In this document: positions 1-6,121 of the stretch, in pieces
Layout of the letters: every line of letters begins with the position of its first letter
How positions within the stretch are numbered: the first letter of the stretch is position 1
DNA from: Chloroflexota bacterium
Lineage (GTDB): Bacteria > Chloroflexota > Dehalococcoidia > Lucifugimonadales > JADFKI01
Assembly: GCA_009838595.1 (NCBI GenBank)
Contig: VXRI01000339.1
Span: 1 to 8,908 of the forward strand
DNA length: 8,908 nucleotides
Direction of reading: 5' to 3'
Notes under the pieces: generated by a model
What the model saw: only the letters and a program-made list of their open reading frames with translations
Databases searched by the model: none
What the model was told of the DNA's origin: nothing
Program-made: the position numbers and the translations under genes

Positions 1-285
1 TTTGAAGTGGGAGAGCGCAGTGAGGAGACCTTCTTGAGGCTGTACGAGCGTCTGCTTGATGCGAAGCGCTACGGAAGCGACGACTACAATGTGTACAAGA
101 ATGTGTACAAGTGGTTGCCGCGCGACAGGTACAAGATTGGCAAAGGCAGTGAGGTGAATGGGAATGATAGGCTGCACTCGGTGTTGAGGGGTAAGTTGAA
201 CAGGCTTGCGAGAAAGACGAGAGGTTACTCGAAGAGCGTGGAGATGCTGCTTGACTCGGTTGCTTTGGTCTGTCTGCGATTATGA
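1..285 (+). CDS. IS1-family transposase, C-terminal part (gene runs off the left edge)
   Basis: The frame is open from the first base of the window to the TGA at 283-285, giving 94 residues that lack the N-terminus and first catalytic Asp. The fragment resembles the end of the IS1 InsAB transposase. It starts with a GERSEET segment (IS1 has GERTMAT at this place) and continues with SDDYNVY at about residues 26-32, which carries the second catalytic Asp. It then has SEVNGND with Glu51 as the likely third acidic residue, followed by LNRLARKTRGYSKSVEM at about 66-82, matching the IS1 block LARLGRKSLSFSKSVEL. The Asp-to-Glu distance of 23-24 residues is close to that of IS1. An insertion-sequence enzyme that cuts and joins DNA ends is therefore the likely product. 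Whether the whole gene is intact cannot be seen. No right-end inverted repeat can be confirmed because the left end lies outside the window. Confidence 0.8.
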   Translation, partial: FEVGERSEETFLRLYERLLDAKRYGSDDYNVYKNVYKWLPRDRYKIGKGSEVNGNDRLHSVLRGKLNRLARKTRGYSKSVEMLLDSVALVCLRL

Positions 286-295
286 TGAAATCATA
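281..295. repeat. Short palindrome over the transposase stop codon
   Basis: TATGAT and ATCATA form a perfect 6-bp inverted repeat around a GAA spacer. The palindrome contains the TGA stop of the transposase gene. It could be part of the insertion-sequence end or a small hairpin, but no T-run follows that would make it a terminator. Its function is unknown. Confidence 0.4.
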
Positions 296-538
296 TACCA
301 ACACACACTGAGAATACCCGTCTTCCAGGGCAATCGCATCTTGCGACAATTGGAATACTTATTGCGCTCACTTATCATATACAATGATGATTCCAAGTCT
401 CATTGAAGGTTTGGTAAAGCCTTGACTGCATATTTCAGCGAATATCGTAGCCTGGAAGAGGCGCAAAACGGCTGATTTCTCCGAAGTTCTCGCCCAATCA
501 ATTTAGATGCGATTGCCCTGACCCGTCTTCCCAATGCG
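286..538. other. Non-coding spacer between IS1-like element and molybdenum hydroxylase operon
   Basis: I find no convincing gene, tRNA or long repeat here. Short open frames on both strands show no family resemblance. The first part presumably contains the right end of the insertion sequence, but neither its terminal repeat nor a target duplication can be assigned without the other end. A small inverted repeat (ATATT at 430-434, AATAT at 441-445) is too weak to interpret. The promoter of the following operon starts at 539. Confidence 0.5.
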
Positions 539-567
539 TTGTCCAATAAAAGAAGGTTTGATATACT
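539..567 (+). promoter_or_regulatory. Sigma70-type promoter of the molybdenum hydroxylase operon
   Basis: The -35 box TTGTCC (539-544) matches the TTGACA consensus at four of six positions. The -10 box TATACT (562-567) matches TATAAT at five of six. The spacer is exactly 17 bases. Transcription would start near 574, leaving a leader of about 70 bases before the TTG start at 646. No operator is obvious. Confidence 0.55.
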
Positions 568-630
568 TACCGCGTTTGTGGGAGAATGCCCAAATACAGG
601 CGCGAACCGAAAACTTCGCGCAAATTCGAG

Positions 631-640
631 AAAGGAGGTG
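631..640 (+). promoter_or_regulatory. Strong ribosome binding site fixing a TTG start
   Basis: AAAGGAGGTG is a near-perfect anti-16S match. GGAGG (634-638) lies 7 bases before the TTG at 646. It decides the start of the FAD subunit gene in favour of this TTG over the in-frame ATG at 586. Confidence 0.8.
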
Positions 641-645
641 GGATA

Positions 646-1521
646 TTGCACTGGATAGATTTCACCAGTCCCCACTCGGTTAGAGAAGCGGTTGAACTGC
701 TAAACGACGCAAACGGAAGCGCGCGTGTGTTGGCGGGAGGGACCGACCTGCTGGTCCAGCTTAGGGGCGGCAGGTTTGACGACGTAAACCTCGTCGTGGA
801 CGGCAAGAACATACCTGAGCTCAACGAGATTACATACGACCCGGAGGGGGGTCTGACTCTCGGCGCGGCTGTTCCTTGCTACAGGATTTATGGCAACGCG
901 GCGATTTCGCGCGCGTACCCCGGATTGATAGACTCCGCTTCCCTCATCGGAGGCACGCAGATTCAGGGCAGGGCGTCTTTCGGCGGCAACCTTTGCAACT
1001 CCACGCCCAGCGGAGACTCCATACCGGCGATGATCGCGCACAGCGCAGTCGCCAATATAGAGGGTCCCGATGGTCACCGGCATGTGGCGGTAGAGGACTT
1101 CTGCACGGGACCGGGCAGCAATGTGCTGGGTCGCGGCGAGATGCTGGTATCCATCAGCTTCCCTGCTCCGACCAGCGGATTCGGCGCGAATTACATGCGC
1201 TTCATCCCGCGCAATGAGATGGACATCGCAGTCGCCGGTGCCGGCACTTCGGTCGTGCTCGATGGCGATACTATCAAGTCGGCGCGCGTGGCTCTCGCAG
1301 CTGTCGCGCCTACGCCGCTCTATGTATCCGCAATCGGCGACGCCATAGCAGGCAAGCCCGCCAACGATGACACGCTGGCAGAGGCGGGACAGATGGCGAA
1401 GGACGCCGCTACCCCCATCACCGACATGCGCGGTACCATCGAATACAGAAAGCATCTGTGCGATGTGCTTACACGGCGCTCGCTGCAGATTGCTATTGAC
1501 CGAGCTAAGGAGAATGCTTAA
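646..1521 (+). CDS. Molybdenum hydroxylase FAD-binding medium subunit (CoxM/XdhB/CutB family)
   Basis: This 291-residue protein is the electron-transfer flavoprotein of a three-subunit xanthine-oxidase-family enzyme. It passes electrons between the 2Fe-2S subunit and the external acceptor, probably in the cytoplasm since no signal peptide is seen. The two family FAD motifs are present: AGGTDLL at residues 30-36, and ASFGGNLCNSTPSGDS at 110-125 (the TIGGN-type motif). The C-terminal domain carries the typical MRGTIEYRKHLCDVLTRRSL segment at 261-280. The length fits the usual 280-300 residues. I chose TTG 646 because an excellent ribosome binding site precedes it and the protein then begins with HWIDFTSPHSVREAVELL, the normal family start; an ATG at 586 would add 20 atypical residues. 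Its TAA stop shares one base with the next ATG, so translation is probably coupled. Subunit type is confident, substrate unknown. Confidence 0.93.
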   Translation: MHWIDFTSPHSVREAVELLNDANGSARVLAGGTDLLVQLRGGRFDDVNLVVDGKNIPELNEITYDPEGGLTLGAAVPCYRIYGNAAISRAYPGLIDSASLIGGTQIQGRASFGGNLCNSTPSGDSIPAMIAHSAVANIEGPDGHRHVAVEDFCTGPGSNVLGRGEMLVSISFPAPTSGFGANYMRFIPRNEMDIAVAGAGTSVVLDGDTIKSARVALAAVAPTPLYVSAIGDAIAGKPANDDTLAEAGQMAKDAATPITDMRGTIEYRKHLCDVLTRRSLQIAIDRAKENA

Positions 1522-2006
1522 TGCCCGGAAAGACTTATGTTCAGACCAGAATCAATGGCGAACCCGTGGACTTCCTCGCGGAGCCGCGTCAGAGCCTGCT
1601 CGAGTGCCTGCGTGATGTCATCGGCCTGACCGGCTCTAAGGAAGGCTGCAATGACGGCAACTGCGGCGCCTGCACTGTCGAGATGGACGGTAGAATCGTT
1701 ACATCCTGCCTCGTGCTCGGCGTCGAAGCCGAAGGCAGCGACATCACCACCATCGAAGGCATCGCCGAGGGCAGCGAACTTCATCCCGTGCAGCAGGCAT
1801 TCCTAGAGAACGCGGCATTGCAGTGCGGAATATGCACGCCCGGCTTCATCGTGGCGACGAAAGCGCTGCTTGATCACAACCCCGACCCGACCGAACACGA
1901 GATACGCTTCTGGCTTGCGAACAATCTCTGCCGCTGCACCGGCTACGACAAGATTGTGCGCGCAGTCCAAGACGCGGCGAGCCGAATGCAGGAGGCGAGC
2001 GCATGA
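1521..2006 (+). CDS. Molybdenum hydroxylase 2Fe-2S small subunit (CoxS/XdhC/CutC family)
   Basis: This 161-residue iron-sulfur subunit carries electrons from the molybdenum site to FAD. The N-terminal half is a plant-ferredoxin-like domain with Cys43, Cys48, Cys51 and Cys63 (the CNDGNCGAC motif plus a distal Cys). The C-terminal helical domain binds the second cluster with Cys102 and Cys105 (QCGICTPGF) and Cys137 and Cys139 (NLCRCTGY). All eight cluster ligands are present and the length is normal, so the protein looks functional. The ATG overlaps the previous stop by one base (TAATG), and AAGGAG at 1507-1512 is a well-spaced ribosome binding site. The TGA stop overlaps the next ATG by four bases (ATGA). 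In this family Gln101, next to Cys102, usually contacts the molybdopterin cytosine dinucleotide cofactor. Confidence 0.96.
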   Translation: MPGKTYVQTRINGEPVDFLAEPRQSLLECLRDVIGLTGSKEGCNDGNCGACTVEMDGRIVTSCLVLGVEAEGSDITTIEGIAEGSELHPVQQAFLENAALQCGICTPGFIVATKALLDHNPDPTEHEIRFWLANNLCRCTGYDKIVRAVQDAASRMQEASA

Positions 2007-4300
2007 CGACTACGACCGACTACGAGAGAAATATGATCCTGTCCAGCCAGGAATACAATGTGGTCGGCACGCGGCCCATTCGACACGACGGCGCGGACAA
2101 GGTGACAGGTCGCGCGCTCTACGGCGCAGATTTTGACACGGCGGGTCTGCTGCACGGCAAGGTGCTGCGAAGCCCCCACGCACACGCGAACATCGTGTCC
2201 ATCGATACCAGCGCGGCGGAAGCGCTGCCCGGTGTGATGGCAGTGGTGACATTCGCTGACTTCCCGCAGGTGTCGGACGGCACAGTGGACTTTGGCGAAG
2301 AGATCACAACCGTTCACGACCTCCAGTCCAATATACTGGCGCGCCATAAGGTTCTTTACAAGGGGCATGCAGTGGCTGCGGTAGCGGCTACTAACGCGCA
2401 CATCGCCGAGGAAGCAGTAAAGCTAATCGACGTGGAATACGAGACGCTTCCTTCGGTGATGACGGTGCAGGACGCTATGGTTGACGGCGCGCCCATCCTT
2501 CACGAAAGCATGCGCACGAACGAGCTCGGCGCCACCGTTGACGACAAGCCGAGCAATGTCGCACAGCACTTCCAGCATGTCAAGGGCGACATCGATGCAG
2601 GCTTTGGCGAAGCCGATGTCATCGTGGAACGTGAATTCAACACCGTAACGGTCCACCAAGGTTACATCGAGCCGCACGCGGCATCCGCATTTTGGAACAC
2701 CGATGGCAGGCTGCATATCTGGTGCAGCACACAGGGAGCGTTCCCCGCGCGAGACGCCACGGCAGAGGTTCTGCGCCTGCCTGTGTCCCAGGTGCGCGTA
2801 ACTCCGATGGAAATTGGCGGTGGCTTCGGCGGCAAGATTCCCGTGTACCTAGAGCCGGTCGCCGCGATGCTCTCCAAGAAGAGCGGCAGGGCGGTCAAAC
2901 TCGTTATGAGCCGCGCAGATGTGTTCGAGGCATCCGGCCCCACCTGCGGCTCCAACATGAAGGTGAAGATTGGCGCAAAGCACGATGGTACGATTACCGC
3001 GATGCAGTCTTACCTCGCATTCGAGGCGGGCGCATATGCCGGTTCGCCCGTTGGCGCAGGCGCGCAGTGCGTCTTCGCCGCATACGATGTCGAAAACGCC
3101 GTTATCGACGGATATGATGTCGTGGTCAACAAGCCGAAGACGGCGGCATACCGAGCGCCCGGCGCGCCAAACGCCGCATTCGCCTGCGAGCAGGCAGTCG
3201 ACGAACTGGCGATTAAGCTCGGTATGGACCCGATCGACCTACGCCTGAAGAACGCGTCCGTAGAAGGCACGCGCAGGCCCGACGGCACGGTCTTCCCGCG
3301 CATCGGCTGCGTGGAAGTGCTGGAAGCGATGAAGAATCACCCGCACTACAGCGCGCCACTTGGCGAAAATCAGGGTCGCGGCGTTGCCATTGGCTATTGG
3401 TTCAATGTCGGCTTTGAATCCGCTGTGAACATCGCGGTCAACGCGGACGGCACGATTACGCTGGTCGAAGGTTCGACCGACATCGGCGGCAGCCGCGCGT
3501 CCATTGCAATGCAGGCGGCTGAAGTGCTCGGCATCCCCGCAGAGAGCGTTCGCCCGTCCGTCGTGGACACCGACTCAGTTGGCTTCACTGCCGTAACGGG
3601 TGGCAGCCGCACAACATACGCCACCGGCTGGGCAGCATACGACGCAGCCATGGATGTCAAGCAGAAGATGATCGAGCGCGCCGCGACTATCTGGGATGTG
3701 GACGTCGATTCCATAGAAATGGAGAACGGCGTGTTGCAGTCCGCCAGCGATCCTGAACTCAATATGAGCTTCAGCGATCTCGCCGCTCAGATGGGTGGTA
3801 CGGGCGGTCCTATTGTTGGCACGGCAAGCCGCAACGCAGGCGGTATGGGCGTTGGCGGTGGCTCGTTCGCCGGCAACATCGTCGATGTCGAGGTCGACCC
3901 GGCAACCGGCAAGACCGAAGTTGCGCGCTTCACCGTCGTGCAGGACGCCGGCAAGGCTATCCACCCGAGCTATGTCGAAGGGCAGATGCAGGGCGGCAGC
4001 GTGCAGGGCATCGGCTGGGCGCTCAATGAAGAGTATTATATGACCGACGACGGTACTATGGCGAACTCCACACTGCTGGACTATCGCATGCCCACCTCGC
4101 TCGACCTGCCGATGATTGACACTGTTATCGTGGAAGTGCCGAGCGACCATCCCTTCGGTGTGCGTGGCGTGGGCGAAGCGAACATTGTGCCGCCAACCCC
4201 GGCTATCGCCAACGCGATCCACAGCGCCACCAACATTCGCATGGAGAGGCTGCCGATGAGCCCGGTCGCTATTATGGAAGAGACTTGGAAGCAGAGTTAG
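2003..4300 (+). CDS. Molybdenum hydroxylase catalytic large subunit, molybdopterin-binding, not form I CODH
   Basis: This 765-residue subunit holds the molybdenum-pterin cofactor and hydroxylates the substrate. The N-terminal a/b hammerhead domain covers about residues 20-155 (GTRPIRHDGADKVTGRALYG). Cofactor-binding segments follow: IGGGFGGK (271-278), AYRAPGAPN (382-390), EGQMQGGSVQGIGWAL (658-673) and RGVGEANIVPPTPAIANAI (721-739). Glu725 in the GVGE motif is the likely catalytic base, equivalent to the active-site Glu of xanthine oxidase. The active-site loop reads AYRAPGAPN. Form I CO dehydrogenases have AYxCSFR with the copper-binding Cys, so CO oxidation is not supported. Aldehyde, purine-like, N-heterocyclic or other substrates remain possible. 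The gene begins inside the small-subunit gene (4-base overlap) and ends 4 bases before the sulfur-carrier gene. No XdhC/CoxF-type maturation factor is present in the window. Family is certain, substrate unknown. Confidence 0.95.
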   Translation: MTTTTDYERNMILSSQEYNVVGTRPIRHDGADKVTGRALYGADFDTAGLLHGKVLRSPHAHANIVSIDTSAAEALPGVMAVVTFADFPQVSDGTVDFGEEITTVHDLQSNILARHKVLYKGHAVAAVAATNAHIAEEAVKLIDVEYETLPSVMTVQDAMVDGAPILHESMRTNELGATVDDKPSNVAQHFQHVKGDIDAGFGEADVIVEREFNTVTVHQGYIEPHAASAFWNTDGRLHIWCSTQGAFPARDATAEVLRLPVSQVRVTPMEIGGGFGGKIPVYLEPVAAMLSKKSGRAVKLVMSRADVFEASGPTCGSNMKVKIGAKHDGTITAMQSYLAFEAGAYAGSPVGAGAQCVFAAYDVENAVIDGYDVVVNKPKTAAYRAPGAPNAAFACEQAVDELAIKLGMDPIDLRLKNASVEGTRRPDGTVFPRIGCVEVLEAMKNHPHYSAPLGENQGRGVAIGYWFNVGFESAVNIAVNADGTITLVEGSTDIGGSRASIAMQAAEVLGIPAESVRPSVVDTDSVGFTAVTGGSRTTYATGWAAYDAAMDVKQKMIERAATIWDVDVDSIEMENGVLQSASDPELNMSFSDLAAQMGGTGGPIVGTASRNAGGMGVGGGSFAGNIVDVEVDPATGKTEVARFTVVQDAGKAIHPSYVEGQMQGGSVQGIGWALNEEYYMTDDGTMANSTLLDYRMPTSLDLPMIDTVIVEVPSDHPFGVRGVGEANIVPPTPAIANAIHSATNIRMERLPMSPVAIMEETWKQS

Positions 4301-4304
4301 CGCT

Positions 4305-4571
4305 ATGGCGACAGTATTCGTTCCCTCTCTGATGCAGAGCCTCACGGACGGCAAGACGCGAGTGCAGATCCCTGGCGCAACAGTTCGACAGGTTATTAAC
4401 AATCTGGAGAGCGAGTACCCAGGGTTCAAGGCGCGTCTGGTTGAAGACGATCGTGTCAAGCCGAATATATCGGTAGCGGTTGATGGTGAGGTTACGCCTT
4501 TGGGCATGCTAGAAAAGGTGAATGACGACAGCGAGGTGCATTTTTTGCCCGCCATTGGTGGCGGCGCCTAG
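4305..4571 (+). CDS. MoaD/ThiS-family small sulfur carrier protein with Gly-Gly-Gly-Ala end
   Basis: This 88-residue ubiquitin-like protein begins ATVFVPSLMQSLTDGKTRV and has the MoaD pattern: an early beta hairpin, a helix with TVRQVINNLESEYPGF (26-41), a SVAVDGEV strand (56-63), and a late EVHFLPAIGGG segment (77-87). In MoaD, the activated C-terminal Gly-Gly carries a thiocarboxylate that donates sulfur for molybdopterin synthesis; related carriers serve thiamine, cysteine or tRNA thiolation. Its position as fourth gene of a molybdenum-enzyme operon, 4 bases after the large subunit, favours a cofactor role. The odd feature is one extra Ala after Gly85-Gly86-Gly87. Carriers such as QbsE need C-terminal residues removed by a JAMM-type peptidase before activation; that may apply here. 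A strong terminator follows. Role as MoaD proper versus another sulfur carrier is undecided. Confidence 0.85.
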   Translation: MATVFVPSLMQSLTDGKTRVQIPGATVRQVINNLESEYPGFKARLVEDDRVKPNISVAVDGEVTPLGMLEKVNDDSEVHFLPAIGGGA

Positions 4572-4600
4572 GCACCTCCGCTGCAAACAGCCTATGCAAT

Positions 4601-4650
4601 AAAAGACGGGCCGATGACACCAAACCAAGGTGCGTCGGCCCGTTTCGTTT
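4601..4650 (+). terminator. Rho-independent terminator of the molybdenum hydroxylase operon
   Basis: ACGGGCCGA (4606-4614) pairs perfectly with TCGGCCCGT (4635-4643). The stem extends inward through a T-G wobble and a G-C pair, a bulged A, and CACC (4618-4621) with GGTG (4629-4632), leaving a 7-base loop. A T-rich tail (4643-4650, with C and G interruptions) follows, and AAAA at 4601-4604 precedes the stem. It begins 30 bases after the sulfur-carrier stop. Confidence 0.85.
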
Positions 4651-4677
4651 GTCCATATAGGGTGTATAGTGTATAGA
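4649..4677 (+). promoter_or_regulatory. Possible promoter of the broken protease gene
   Basis: TTGTCC (4649-4654) and TATAGA (4672-4677) are separated by 17 bases. The -35 box is identical to that of the operon promoter at 539. The -10 match is only four of six, but the region contains a direct repeat of TGTATAG (4663-4669 and 4670-4676), which offers a second -10-like TATAGT at 4665-4670. The -35 overlaps the tail of the preceding terminator. Support is moderate. Confidence 0.35.
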
Positions 4678-4743
4678 TGCAATTCGCAGGCGCGAAGATA
4701 TTTCTGCCTATACGCAGAACGAGTTTGATGTGGAGGCGCGTTT

Positions 4744-5105
4744 ATGGGGCGCACTACGGTTGAAGCGTTTGTGACCGGTGAGAACGGAATACGTAGATTC
4801 GAGTTAATGGTCGATACAGGTTCTACCTATGTGGCCTGCCACTTGAAGACATAGAATGACTGGGGCTGTACAAATTTCCCGGCGGCACACGCAGGCTAAT
4901 GACCGGGATAGGAGTGATGGAAAGCGATACTTACGCTGCGGAAGTGCGGATTGGCGAAGACCGCGCTCCTGGATATGTCATGGTGTCTCCAGTGCCTCTG
5001 ATAGACTACGAACTGTTGCAGCATCTTCGGATGAAGGTGAATCCGCTTACTCACAGGCTAGAGAAAGTATCAGCAGAAGATGAAGATTCCCCCCGTTCCT
5101 ATTGA
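4744..5105 (+). pseudogene. Broken clan AA (retropepsin-like) aspartic protease gene
   Basis: GGAGG at 4732-4736 leads, 7 bases on, to ATG 4744 and a frame reading MGRTTVEAFVTG and then FELMVDTGSTYV. This DTG motif in a hydrophobic strand is typical of small bacterial clan AA aspartic proteases of about 120 residues, which usually work as homodimers. After GTG at 4831-4833 a base is missing: the same frame hits TAG at 4852-4854. The shifted frame reads LPLEDIE, then TGA at 4857-4859, then LGLYKFPGGTRRLMTGIGV, the expected LP-x-LE-x-LGL continuation. It runs on through GYVMVSPVPLIDYELL and LRMKVNPLTHRLEK to the TGA at 5103-5105. Rejoined, the product is about 120 residues, the usual family size. 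The TGA sits where such proteins often have Arg or Lys and could be a CGA-to-TGA change. Two separate lesions make a single sequencing error unlikely as the full cause. Confidence 0.8.
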
Positions 5106-5140
5106 TTTATTCACTGTAATGAAGCAAATAATTTCATAAT

Positions 5141-5145
5141 AGGAG
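5141..5145 (+). promoter_or_regulatory. Ribosome binding site fixing the aldolase start
   Basis: AGGAG lies 8 bases before ATG 5154. The in-frame GTG at 5145 overlaps this site and is therefore not the likely start. Confidence 0.7.
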
Positions 5146-5153
5146 TGTCAAAA

Positions 5154-6074
5154 ATGGTAGAAAAAGAAATCAAAGGCGTAATCGTTCCCATACTCACGCC
5201 GCTGAAGTCCGATGAGAGCGTGGATGTGCCATCGTTGCGCCGCTTGGTGAACTACCTGATAGACAACGGCGTGCATGGGATATGGGTGTCTGGCACGACC
5301 GGCGAATTCGCGAACCTGTCGGACAAAGAACGCCTAGTCAGCATGGATGCCGTCGTCGATGAAGTGAATGGGCGAGTGCCGATTATCGGTAATGTATCCG
5401 GCGCCAGCACACAGATATCCATCAACATGGCACTCGAAGTGCAAGAAATGGGTATGGACGGATTAGCCGTTACGCCTCCGTACTACTATCCTAACGCGCA
5501 GGACGAAATTCTCGACCATTATCGGCACATCAGCACGCGAGTCGGCACACCTCTCTGGGTGTACAACATACCGCAGACGGTCAAGACCGCCGTCGCGCCC
5601 GGCACGATAGCCACGCTCGCAGGCGAAGGCGCGGTCGTCGGCGTCAAGGACAGCTCCGGCGCAGGTGAACTGCTCGCTGAGATTAATGTGCTCTGCCAGC
5701 AGGGCGACATATCACTGCTGCGCTTCCTCGGCACAGCATTTCGCATCACCACCGCAGGGTCTGTCGGCGTGCAAGGCGTCATCCCCGGTATCGCGAACCT
5801 GATACCCGCTGCGGCGTCCGCAGGCTGGGAAGCAGGTGAAGCAGGCGACACCGAAGGAGTGCGCAAGAGCAACGCAACCATCATGGCAGCGGGCAAGATT
5901 TCCCGTCTGGCGCAGGGTGGCGGCGCAAATGCCGCAAGCTTCGCAGGCATGAAGTCCGCGCTGAAGCACATGGGCGTCATCGACGACGACACCGTATCTC
6001 GCCCACTTCGCCCGCTAACCGCCGAAGAGAAGCAAGGCATACCGGGGATATTGGAAGAATTGGGATTGGGGTAG
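5154..6074 (+). CDS. DapA/N-acetylneuraminate lyase superfamily aldolase, probably 2-keto-3-deoxy acid type
   Basis: This 306-residue TIM-barrel class I aldolase has the family landmarks: GVIVPILTPL (8-17), SGTTGEF (46-52), TPPYYYP (107-113), WVYNIP (135-140) with catalytic Tyr137, and GVKDSSG (163-169) with the Schiff-base Lys165. True dihydrodipicolinate synthases have an Arg shortly after the YNxP motif (YNVPSRT) to hold the substrate carboxylate; here the stretch is YNIPQTVKT, without Arg. That argues against lysine biosynthesis and for a pyruvate-forming lyase or dehydratase acting on a 2-keto-3-deoxy sugar acid or similar. The length is normal. The neighbours fit: an alpha/beta hydrolase starts 47 bases downstream and an enolase-superfamily enzyme follows, suggesting one catabolic operon. 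No convincing promoter is visible in the 48 bases before it, though CATAAT at 5135-5140 is -10-like. Superfamily is confident, substrate inferred. Confidence 0.9.
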   Translation: MVEKEIKGVIVPILTPLKSDESVDVPSLRRLVNYLIDNGVHGIWVSGTTGEFANLSDKERLVSMDAVVDEVNGRVPIIGNVSGASTQISINMALEVQEMGMDGLAVTPPYYYPNAQDEILDHYRHISTRVGTPLWVYNIPQTVKTAVAPGTIATLAGEGAVVGVKDSSGAGELLAEINVLCQQGDISLLRFLGTAFRITTAGSVGVQGVIPGIANLIPAAASAGWEAGEAGDTEGVRKSNATIMAAGKISRLAQGGGANAASFAGMKSALKHMGVIDDDTVSRPLRPLTAEEKQGIPGILEELGLG

Positions 6075-6121
6075 TTCAGGGCTATCCATCCTGAGCCAAT
6101 CTACGAGTGACTCGCCATCAC

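Noticed and set aside
586..645. Longer N-terminus for the FAD subunit from ATG 586
   Set aside because: The extra 20 residues are basic and unlike the family, no good ribosome binding site precedes 586, and the extension runs over the excellent site at 631-640 that serves TTG 646.
646..4300. Calling the operon an aerobic CO dehydrogenase
   Set aside because: The large subunit lacks the Cys-containing AYxCSFR loop of form I enzymes.
3575..4555. Long reverse-strand open frame of 326 codons (and a similar one at 700-1455)
   Set aside because: Both lie opposite strongly supported genes with conserved motifs, and their translations show no recognisable family. Such antisense frames are expected in GC-rich coding DNA.
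4856..5105. Two small open frames read as separate genes (4856-5083 and 4899-5105)
   Set aside because: The 4899 frame is the downstream half of the broken aspartic protease, and the 4856 frame overlaps it in another frame without any family signal.
5145..5153. GTG 5145 as aldolase start
   Set aside because: It overlaps the AGGAG ribosome binding site that is correctly spaced for ATG 5154.
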